24,149 bases of DNA from Thiotrichales bacterium (GTDB taxonomy: Bacteria > Pseudomonadota > Gammaproteobacteria > Francisellales > CACEW01), in NCBI GenBank assembly GCA_947476405.1, contig CANJQG010000027.1, positions 1 through 24,149 on the forward strand, read 5' to 3'. Below are positions 15,104-21,590 of this stretch, one piece after another (positions within the stretch are counted from its first letter, which is position 1; the number at the start of each line of letters is the position of its first letter). A program made the position numbers and the translations under genes. A model generated the notes under the pieces. It saw only the letters and a list, made by a program, of their open reading frames with translations. It did no database searches and had not been told where the DNA came from.

Positions 15104-16543
15104 ATGCAAGCTCCATCTTACCAAGATGCAATGAAAGAACTTTTTGGGCAATCTTGGCCTTTATTATTAGCCCAGGGAGCCAGCTTCACCAGTAGTATGC
15201 TTGTGGCTTATTGGTTTGCGCATGCGCGAGGCAATGCCAACTTGGCGGCGTATGGGCCCATCTCTACAACAACCGCTCTTTTGGCGATGCTTAATTTTAC
15301 AGCCCTGCCTTTAAATATTTTTATGCAACAGGCGCGTCGTGAAGAAGATGATGCACGTGTGGGCTTGCATTTTCAGTTTGCACTCTTAGTCAGTACGCTA
15401 TTGACGCTTTTCGCTTCTGCTCCGATTGCGTTTGCGGGGGATGCGTATATCGCATTGGGACATACTTCTGAGACAGGCGCTGCAATTAATGAATTTTTTC
15501 GGGCCATGGTCTATTCTGGCGGCCTTTTTCCTCTTTTAACACAGGCGGTTGTGCGGCGCACCTTAGTCGGTGTCCAAAAGACAAAAATCGCCATGGGCAT
15601 GACCCTTAACTCCGCATTGCTTTCGTCTGTAACGGCATTTATTGCCTTCAAATATAAGCCTACTCCGGCGGGGTTTGGTTATGCTAATTCAGCCAGCTAC
15701 TGGCTTTCTTTATGCAGTATTTTAGGATATCTTGCGCTGAGAGATGACTTTTCAAGCTATGCGTTATTTCAAAAAAAGGGAATGCTTGAGTGGCGGCATG
15801 CACTTCCCCATTTAAAAAAGGGCGCCTATATGATGGCCAGCCCCACTTTAGAGTGCTTGCTTTTCGCGATTTTTTCAGGGCTTATCGGGCGGGAAGGGCA
15901 AAGTGCTGCAGAAGCCTTTAGTGTGGCCAATCAATATGCACGCATTGTGATTTTAACCTCATTTAGTGCCGTGGCGGGGCCGCTTGGAACCCTGATGATG
16001 CGCTATAGTGACTCCAATTATTCAAAATTAACAGCTTGTTTTCATGCAGGATTGACCTTGGGAATATGTATTGCAACGCCGGTTTTAATTTTAGCCTTCG
16101 CCATTCCATTTTCATTGATTCGCCCTTTCAATGCCCACCCAAAGAATCATTCTTTATTTAATCAGGCTTTGATGGTGATCGGTGCAGGAGGGGTGATGGA
16201 TGGGGGCATACGTATTCCGAGCGCTGGCGCGATTCGTTCGTTTAATCGTGATAATCGCAGTTTGGTGATCAATGTCAGTGGCCTGAGTGTGGGATTTTTA
16301 ATGGCTGTGCTCAGTCATTTTTTTGGCTTCGGGCCCATTGCCATGATTTTAGGATTATACTTGGGAATCAGTATTGCAGGATTGGCGCAGGCCTGGGATG
16401 TCTATACTGCCATTGCAGCAGCGCCTCAGACTAATCCCGTGGGGGAGCAACAGCCCCTGATCAGTCCCATGGCCTTTGCTGCAAAAAGTCCAGCCCCAAT
16501 CGAGGGCAGGCCAAGCGCTGCCCCATCCTTGATTGGACTTTAA
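15104..16543 (+). CDS. MATE-like (MOP superfamily) membrane transporter
   Basis: 479 residues, with about twelve hydrophobic segments in two halves and a roughly 45-residue cytoplasmic, Pro/Ala-rich tail (from about 435). The N-terminal 'LFGQSWPLLLAQGASFTSSMLVAYWFA', shown here as two blocks LFGQSWPLLLAQ and SFTSSMLVAYWFA, and the repeated 'ALPLNIFMQQARR' style loop are consistent with MATE-type exporters, but divergence is high and the assignment rests on topology plus a few motif-like stretches. MATE proteins exchange Na+ or H+ for cationic drugs or metabolites. It follows the glyQS terminator by 14 bp, so its promoter must be inside or read through that region. The stop shares TTAA with the convergent coiled-coil gene. 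Polysaccharide-flippase-type MOP members are the main alternative. Confidence 0.65.
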   Translation: MQAPSYQDAMKELFGQSWPLLLAQGASFTSSMLVAYWFAHARGNANLAAYGPISTTTALLAMLNFTALPLNIFMQQARREEDDARVGLHFQFALLVSTLLTLFASAPIAFAGDAYIALGHTSETGAAINEFFRAMVYSGGLFPLLTQAVVRRTLVGVQKTKIAMGMTLNSALLSSVTAFIAFKYKPTPAGFGYANSASYWLSLCSILGYLALRDDFSSYALFQKKGMLEWRHALPHLKKGAYMMASPTLECLLFAIFSGLIGREGQSAAEAFSVANQYARIVILTSFSAVAGPLGTLMMRYSDSNYSKLTACFHAGLTLGICIATPVLILAFAIPFSLIRPFNAHPKNHSLFNQALMVIGAGGVMDGGIRIPSAGAIRSFNRDNRSLVINVSGLSVGFLMAVLSHFFGFGPIAMILGLYLGISIAGLAQAWDVYTAIAAAPQTNPVGEQQPLISPMAFAAKSPAPIEGRPSAAPSLIGL

Positions 16544-17613
16544 GCTGCTGGCGCTGCTGAGTGTGAATCACGCGCCAGTGCCTGCATTTTTTTGAGTGCC
16601 GGCATGCTTTTTGTGAATCCGCCTGCTGGAGAACTCACGCCTGCACTCAACTTGGTTTCTGGATGAGCGGGAGTGGCCTTTTTCTCTTCGGCAATGAGTT
16701 CTTTTGCAGCAATGCTGATGGCATCAGAAACCACAACCGCTTGATGACTTCGATCCGTTTGAGCGAATTGACTTTCTGCATCTTTCAAAGCATTCGCGCA
16801 TGTTGTAAGCTCAGCTTTAGAGCTGAAGATCTCATGTTTTAAATTTGATCCTGATCGCTCAAGATCGATAAGACTTCTTTTTAATTGATCACATTTTGTA
16901 GGATCTTCTGTGTGCTGAATCTGTTTAGTGACCGCACTGATTTGCGTCTTCAATGCCGTTAATGCTTGTTTTTCTGCGTTTAATTTATTTTTTGCTACCC
17001 TTAACGCTTTTTTTGCGACATCAACTTCTGTTTGATGCGCTGATTTTTCAGTTTTGAGCGTAGATGAATCCTTGGAGATCGATTTTGTTTCACTTTGCGC
17101 TGCCGCAGCGGCATCTTTAACGCCGCCATGACGTAGAATTTTTACAAAGGCTGAAAATCTTGCCCAGCCTCTTTCTAAAAAAGTCGTTTTTTTGCCGACT
17201 TCATCCATGACTTTAGCGGTTGCTTTCCATTGCCCGAGAAAGCGAGACCATAAGCCTGGTTTTTTAGGTGGAAGATTTGCCTCTGTTTTGGATTGCGGTT
17301 TTACAGGAGCCTTAGCCCGATCAAGCGGTTTGCGGCGTGCACTTTTAGCAAGAACAGCGCCGCTATCATCTTGTGATTTTCCAGCATGACGAGGGGCTTC
17401 TGAAGAGCCTGCTTTTATAGGATGAGTAGGCACAGCCGGAATGGAAGCCAAAGTTTTTGAAAAATCATGCATCTCTATTTCTCTGGGAGAAAGCGCTTTA
17501 ATCGGTGACTGCGGAGCATGAGGCATTTGAGTGCCCGTACGCAGCACATATTCACCTTCAAGCTCTTTCATAAGCCGATTGGTTTCTTCTTCTTGAGTCA
17601 GATTGCTTGGCAT
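16540..17613 (-). CDS. Coiled-coil protein of unknown function, effector-like
   Basis: 357 residues, no signal peptide or membrane helix. Residues 1-120 are polar and Pro/Lys/Ser-rich (several 'APVKPQSK', 'RRKPLDRAKAP' stretches). Residues 120-165 form a basic/aromatic amphipathic block (GLWSRFLGQWKATAKV, ARFSAFVKILRHGG). Residues about 175-285 are a long Lys/Glu/Ala coiled coil. The C-terminus is disordered, ending SHSAAPAA. I do not recognise a family. Long coiled coils, no export signal peptide and a polar tail are typical of type IV (Dot/Icm) effectors in Legionellales, but this is inference. A clean GGGGA lies about 6 nt before the ATG at 17613. It overlaps the MATE gene stop by 4 bp, tail to tail. 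Confidence 0.7.
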   Translation of the reverse strand: MPSNLTQEEETNRLMKELEGEYVLRTGTQMPHAPQSPIKALSPREIEMHDFSKTLASIPAVPTHPIKAGSSEAPRHAGKSQDDSGAVLAKSARRKPLDRAKAPVKPQSKTEANLPPKKPGLWSRFLGQWKATAKVMDEVGKKTTFLERGWARFSAFVKILRHGGVKDAAAAAQSETKSISKDSSTLKTEKSAHQTEVDVAKKALRVAKNKLNAEKQALTALKTQISAVTKQIQHTEDPTKCDQLKRSLIDLERSGSNLKHEIFSSKAELTTCANALKDAESQFAQTDRSHQAVVVSDAISIAAKELIAEEKKATPAHPETKLSAGVSSPAGGFTKSMPALKKMQALARDSHSAAPAA

Positions 17614-17695
17614 AACAGTCCCCTTATTTATTTTTCTTTACAATATTCTATGACAATAATACCACAAAAAAAATATTAAATAAAGGGATGTACCG

Positions 17696-18760
17696 TTAAA
17701 AAGTATAGGTCAAGCTAGCATAAGGTCCATTTAGATCTAAATCGCTGGATTCCTGGGAGTCTGTTTCAATGGCTATGGTTCCATTATTAAATGCATTGGG
17801 GACTAAGCTTGTAGGGACAACCTGATTAATGCCATTGATATAGACAGCAAACATATAGCCTGCTTGCATCGTTAAAGTGCTTTTTGCGTTATTGATAGGA
17901 ATCGAATAAGTAAACCCTAATTTGCTATCCACTTCAGGAACGACAGCAGCTTGGCTTTGATTGGCAAGCTGAGTATTTACTCCGGAATTATTCCCTCCGG
18001 AAATTGCACTGTAGGCATAAAAATTGGTTTTGGATTCCATAGAGCCAAGCAGTAGAGAACCTGCCATTTCTGCTAATATGCCGAAATGAGGGGTCAGAAA
18101 ATAAGTTGCATCCAAACCAAGGCGGGGCCCAATTCCAGTAAATTCAGAAGTATTATAGGTTGTGATCGAATAAGGCGCTGTGGGCGGGCTTCCCGTTCCT
18201 GATTTTCCTGTATAGGTATCTGTAATCCCTTCTTTTAAATAGGCTGTATTAATCCCTCCAAAGAGACCAATTTGAATATGACTGGTTAAATCAATAAAAT
18301 GTTCAAGAACAAGATTGACGGTATTCATTTGAAAATGAACTTCACTACTACCGGTGAGTCCAGAAATTTGTGCAAGTGGACCAAAATTAAAAGGAGGTGC
18401 AATCGAATTATTGACATCTGTCCCTGAGGCAAACGCCGAGCTATTATTATTTAAATATAGCCAATCTAATTTGACCTGATCAACACCGTCAGCCATCGTG
18501 TATTGCAGGCCTAGATCAAAAGTAGGAGTATAACCCGGGTCAACCTGCTGTTGTTCCCAATTTGGCGCAGGCAGCGGCAAGGCTTCTGTCCGAATTGCAT
18601 AAGTCAAATTATTTCCACTGGCACCAGGCTGGAGCCAAAGGCCTGTTAAAGTGATGCCAAACCCTGGGGAAAGGATGGGTATTGTGTTTGTTGCATTATC
18701 TGCATAGAGACTCATTGCAGAGCTGAGACTTAAGATAAGAATTGTCGATTTTATTTTCAT
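17696..18760 (-). CDS. Outer-membrane beta-barrel protein, Legionella MOMP-like
   Basis: 354 residues from MKIKSTILILSLSSAMSLYA, a typical signal peptide with cleavage after A20. The mature protein is rich in alternating aromatic/polar beta strands and ends in a phenylalanine (ASLTYTF), the outer-membrane insertion signal. 'GFGITLTGLWLQPGA' at the start, 'FDLGLQYTMADG' and 'GIGPRLGLDATYFLTPHFGI' resemble the Legionella major outer-membrane protein family (PF05150 as I recall). Its likely job is porin or adhesin in the outer membrane. The frame is open 34 codons further upstream, but a promoter occupies that stretch (18795-18822), and AAGG precedes the ATG at 18760. It is divergent from the NlpC/P60 gene. 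The assignment to MOMP rather than another barrel family is moderately sure. Confidence 0.82.
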   Translation of the reverse strand: MKIKSTILILSLSSAMSLYADNATNTIPILSPGFGITLTGLWLQPGASGNNLTYAIRTEALPLPAPNWEQQQVDPGYTPTFDLGLQYTMADGVDQVKLDWLYLNNNSSAFASGTDVNNSIAPPFNFGPLAQISGLTGSSEVHFQMNTVNLVLEHFIDLTSHIQIGLFGGINTAYLKEGITDTYTGKSGTGSPPTAPYSITTYNTSEFTGIGPRLGLDATYFLTPHFGILAEMAGSLLLGSMESKTNFYAYSAISGGNNSGVNTQLANQSQAAVVPEVDSKLGFTYSIPINNAKSTLTMQAGYMFAVYINGINQVVPTSLVPNAFNNGTIAIETDSQESSDLDLNGPYASLTYTF

Positions 18761-18794
18761 GAAATGACCTTCAAATTGATTTAAATGGCGAGGT

Positions 18795-18822
18795 ATTATA
18801 ACAAGACTTTTTATGTTTGCAA
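18795..18822 (-). promoter_or_regulatory. Promoter of the MOMP-like gene
   Basis: On the minus strand TTGCAA (18822-18817) and TATAAT (18800-18795) are 16 bp apart, with TGT directly before the -10 (extended -10). The RNA start would be near 18788, 28 nt before the ATG at 18760, ruling out the longer upstream frame. Confidence 0.65.
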
Positions 18823-18864
18823 GGCCTAAAATTGACAGATTTAAAAAATCGATGCAATGCACAC

Positions 18865-18893
18865 TTGGGGCTTGCGCTCAACTTTTGTATAAT
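18865..18893 (+). promoter_or_regulatory. Promoter of the NlpC/P60 gene
   Basis: TTGGGG (18865-18870), 17 bp, TATAAT (18888-18893). The RNA start would be near 18900, fitting the ATG at 18928 and excluding the TTG at 18817. It lies back to back with the MOMP-like gene promoter, about 45 bp apart. Confidence 0.6.
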
Positions 18894-18927
18894 AGGGCAT
18901 TATGTTTTTGAAAACAGAACAAACTGC

Positions 18928-19566
18928 ATGCGGTTCACATCGTTTAAACAGCTTATTTTCGGGATTTTTTTTGGGTTTGGATGCTTTTCTTTAAGTCCGC
19001 TTTCTGCTGTGGGAACAACGCCTGTTAAACATCATTCTGCGCATCATACGGCTAAAAAAACGCCCCATCACAAATCCGATAAGCATCGAATTAAAGAGAA
19101 AAAAGCTCAAAAAAAAAATCATTTCCATAAAGATAAGAAACATTCTATTCAAAAATCCATAAGCCTCAATCATGCGTCTTCCCTTAATTTAGGGCAGGTT
19201 GGCGTTTGTACGACTGCAAAATCACAATTGGGAAAACCTTATGAATGGGGTGGTGATACACCCAGTGATGGCTTTGATTGCTCTGGGTTTAGTCAATATG
19301 TTTATGGAAAAGAAGGCGTTAAAATTCCGCGTACGGCTTTGGCGCAATATGCCAGCCTCACGCCCGTCAGGCATTTGGAAAATGGCGATCTGGTTTTTTT
19401 CAGAACCTTTGGCCGTCATGTCTCTCATGTGGGAATTTACCTCGGAAATGGCTATTTTATTCACTCCCCCAAAACAGGAGAGCGGATTCGGATTGACAAT
19501 ATTGATGAGCCCTATTGGCATGAGCACTATGCTGGTGCGCGGCGCGTTTTGACCAATCAGGCCTAA
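18928..19566 (+). CDS. Secreted NlpC/P60-family peptidoglycan hydrolase
   Basis: 212 residues from MRFTSFKQLIFG. The signal peptide (1-27, core LIFGIFFGFGCFSL, cut after LSA) sends it to the periplasm. A very His/Lys-rich linker (about 33-75) follows, then the NlpC/P60 domain (about 92-212). The catalytic triad is visible: C118 in FDCSGF, H167 in HVSHVGIYLG and H179 in YFIHSPKTG. Such enzymes cut the D-Glu to diaminopimelate bond in peptidoglycan stem peptides, as in Spr/MepS-type endopeptidases. The linker could bind metal or the anionic cell wall, which is inference. aceF begins 46 bp downstream; cotranscription is possible, but there is no functional link. Confidence 0.9.
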   Translation: MRFTSFKQLIFGIFFGFGCFSLSPLSAVGTTPVKHHSAHHTAKKTPHHKSDKHRIKEKKAQKKNHFHKDKKHSIQKSISLNHASSLNLGQVGVCTTAKSQLGKPYEWGGDTPSDGFDCSGFSQYVYGKEGVKIPRTALAQYASLTPVRHLENGDLVFFRTFGRHVSHVGIYLGNGYFIHSPKTGERIRIDNIDEPYWHEHYAGARRVLTNQA

Positions 19567-19612
19567 TCGTTTATGATGGGCTATCGTATCGTAAAAATAA
19601 AAGGATGAACTC

Positions 19613-20851
19613 ATGGCTTTGAAAGAAGTATTTGTGCCAGACATTGGCAATTATAAAGATGTAGATGTCATTGAACTTTTGGTAAAAGTAGGAGACACCA
19701 TCACCCAAGAACAGTCTTTGCTGACTTTAGAAACAGACAAAGCCACCATGGAAATTCCGTCTTCCGAAGCAGGGGTCATCAAAGAAATATGTGTTAAACC
19801 GGGTAGCAAAATTTCGCAAGGAAGCCTTGTTTTGCGGCTGGAAGCTGCGGGAGAAGCAGCTGCTGAGCCTATTGCAACTCCTGCTGTAGCCAAAACGCCA
19901 GAAGCCGCTCCAGCCCCTGCGACAGCCCCAGTCAAAGTCGAAGCGCCACACAAAGAAACGTATATCCATGCGGGCCCAGCAGTGCGTCAACTCGCACGTG
20001 AGCTCAGCATTGATTTAAATGCAGTGACTGGAACAGGCTTAAAAGGCCGTATTACCCGTGAAGATTTAAATGCTAAAATTAAATCACAGATATCAGGAAG
20101 CAGCGGTGCAGGCCTAGGCTTATTGCCCGATCCAATCGTTAATTTTGAAGACTTTGGCACGGTCCGAGTTGAAAAAACACCGCGTATCAAAAAAATCAGT
20201 GGCGCAGCCCTCACACGCAATGCGATTCGAATTCCCCATATTACTTTATTTGATGAAGCCGACATGACGGATTTGGAATCCTTCCGTGTTGCGAAAAAAC
20301 CGGATGCTGAAAAAGCAGGGGTCAAGCTGACGCCCGTTCCTTTCCTGGTAAAGGCTGTTGCAAGTGCCTTGCGGGCCTATCCCATTGTGAATAGCGCGCT
20401 TTCTAATGATGGTGAAAATTTAATTTTTAAAGAATATGTTCATGTCGGCGTCGCAGTCGATACGCCTCATGGCTTGATGGTCCCTGTGATTCGAGATGCC
20501 GATCAAAAAGGGCTCTATCAAATCGCAAAAGAATTGGCTGATCTCGGTGCGCGTGCGAAAGAAGGCAAGCTAAAACCAGAAGAAATGAAAGGCGGTTGCT
20601 TTACGATTTCCAGCCTAGGCGGATTGGGGACAACTGCTTTCACGCCTATCGTGAACATGCCGGAAGTCGCAATTTTAGGGGTCTCGCGTGCTGAAATCAA
20701 ACCTAAATGGAATGGCAAAGAATTCCTGCCCCGTCTGATGCTGCCCCTCTCTTTATCCTTGGATCATCGCGTCGTAGATGGGGCGGATGGCGCACGCTTC
20801 CTCGCTCATTTAGTGAAAGTCTTAAGTGATCTTCGGGAGCTGGTGTTATAA
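19613..20851 (+). CDS. aceF: Pyruvate dehydrogenase E2, dihydrolipoamide acetyltransferase
   Basis: 412 residues. Core of the pyruvate dehydrogenase complex; it transfers acetyl groups from lipoate to CoA. It has one lipoyl domain (1-78; lipoyl lysine K43 in ETDKATMEIP), an Ala/Pro linker (85-110), a peripheral subunit-binding domain (about 118-155; AGPAVRQLARELSIDL) and the catalytic domain (about 185-412) with DHRVVDG at 384-390 (H385, D389). 'VPDIGNYKDVDVIELLVKVGD' style N-terminus, written here as VPDIGNYKDV and IELLVKVGD, marks the pyruvate type rather than the oxoglutarate type. AAAAGGAT precedes the ATG. Unlike the usual aceE-aceF-lpd order, neither partner is next to it. E. coli AceF has three lipoyl domains; one is common in other bacteria. 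Confidence 0.94.
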   Translation: MALKEVFVPDIGNYKDVDVIELLVKVGDTITQEQSLLTLETDKATMEIPSSEAGVIKEICVKPGSKISQGSLVLRLEAAGEAAAEPIATPAVAKTPEAAPAPATAPVKVEAPHKETYIHAGPAVRQLARELSIDLNAVTGTGLKGRITREDLNAKIKSQISGSSGAGLGLLPDPIVNFEDFGTVRVEKTPRIKKISGAALTRNAIRIPHITLFDEADMTDLESFRVAKKPDAEKAGVKLTPVPFLVKAVASALRAYPIVNSALSNDGENLIFKEYVHVGVAVDTPHGLMVPVIRDADQKGLYQIAKELADLGARAKEGKLKPEEMKGGCFTISSLGGLGTTAFTPIVNMPEVAILGVSRAEIKPKWNGKEFLPRLMLPLSLSLDHRVVDGADGARFLAHLVKVLSDLRELVL

Positions 20852-20864
20852 AAGCAAACAAATC

Positions 20865-20910
20865 TTGCCAAGGAGGCGATCCTCTGTTAATATAATCTAG
20901 ATCATCTAGA
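20865..20910 (+). promoter_or_regulatory. Promoter and tandem-box operator of the third TA locus
   Basis: TTGCCA (20865-20870), 17 bp, then TAATAT (20888-20893); a perfect TATAAT also starts at 20891, but with a 20-bp spacer. Directly after it come two ATCTAGA boxes (20895-20901, 20904-20910), 9 bp apart, each with a TCTAGA palindrome. A strong AAAAGGAG Shine-Dalgarno follows before the ATG at 20926. The layout suits autorepression by the antitoxin. Confidence 0.6.
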
Positions 20911-20925
20911 CAAAAGGAGCCGATC

Positions 20926-21171
20926 ATGACTTGGGCGTTAGCAGAAGCAAAAAACAGATTAAGCGAAGTAATCAGACTTGCCGTTTCCTCAGGACCTCAA
21001 GAAATTAGCCGTCGCGGGGAAAAAGTCATTCTTCTATCTGAGTTTGATTATTTGAGTTTGAAAGGGCAAAAAGTAAATCTTAAGCAGTTTTTATTGAAAA
21101 AAATGCCAGATCTATCAAAACTTGATCTTCAACGAGATTCTTCTCTTATGCGTACAATTGAGCTTGTATGA
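20926..21171 (+). CDS. Phd/YefM-family antitoxin
   Basis: 81 residues. 'TWALAEAKNRLSEVIRLAV' followed by 'GPQEISRRGEKVILLSEFDY' is a typical Phd/YefM N-terminal domain ('W.LAEAK..LSE...A...GPQ.I..RG...V..S...Y'), common in antitoxins paired with FitB/VapC-type PIN toxins. The C-terminal third (about 50-81, charged with KKMPDLSKLDLQRD) would bind the toxin. The start has a strong Shine-Dalgarno (AAAAGGAG, 7 nt away). It overlaps the toxin gene by ATGA (21168-21171). It likely represses its own promoter through the tandem boxes at 20895-20910. Confidence 0.92.
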   Translation: MTWALAEAKNRLSEVIRLAVSSGPQEISRRGEKVILLSEFDYLSLKGQKVNLKQFLLKKMPDLSKLDLQRDSSLMRTIELV

Positions 21172-21584
21172 AATTACTATTAGATACCTGTACCATAGCA
21201 GAGTTTTCAAAGCCATTTCCGGATCAGAAAGTGATTGCTTTTATTGAAAGCGCTCCAAGTGAGTCATTATTTTTGAGCGCTATTTCTGTAGGGGAAATTA
21301 GCAAAGGCATTCACCTGCTTGGCCCCACAAAACGACGCGCTGAATTGCAGCAATGGCTCATGCAATTAGAACAGAGCTATCAAGATCATATTTTTCCAAT
21401 TAATATAGATGTTTCAAGAATCTGGGGCGAAATTACTGCTGAGGCACAAAAAAAAGGAAAGATACTTCCAGCTGCCGATGGGCTGATTGCAGCAACTGCA
21501 ATCAATTATGGCTTACATTTAGTGACCCGAAATGTAAAAGATTTTGACTGTAGCTCTGCCTTATTAATTAACCCCTGGGTGTAG
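21168..21584 (+). CDS. PIN-domain toxin, VapC/FitB type
   Basis: 138 residues. Probable Mg-dependent ribonuclease toxin. All expected PIN features are seen: MKLLLDTCTIAEF (D6), SAISVGEISKGI (E43), PAADGLIAATAI (D104) and LVTRNVKDFD (N122, with D125) near the C-terminus. 'INPW' close to the end is typical of the FitB-like subgroup. It looks intact, unlike the toxin at 5999-6193 and the variant at 10748-11179. It ends 6 bp before argS, so argS may be transcribed from the TA promoter. Confidence 0.93.
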   Translation: MKLLLDTCTIAEFSKPFPDQKVIAFIESAPSESLFLSAISVGEISKGIHLLGPTKRRAELQQWLMQLEQSYQDHIFPINIDVSRIWGEITAEAQKKGKILPAADGLIAATAINYGLHLVTRNVKDFDCSSALLINPWV

Positions 21585-21590
21585 GAAATT

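Noticed and set aside
18761..18862. N-terminal extension of the MOMP-like protein
   Set aside because: A good promoter lies within it (18795-18822), and the signal peptide starts exactly at 18760.
19651..19990. Two antisense frames of about 90-100 codons inside aceF
   Set aside because: They lie opposite the Ala/Pro-rich linker and lipoyl domain, where base bias opens the other strand; no start signals are present.
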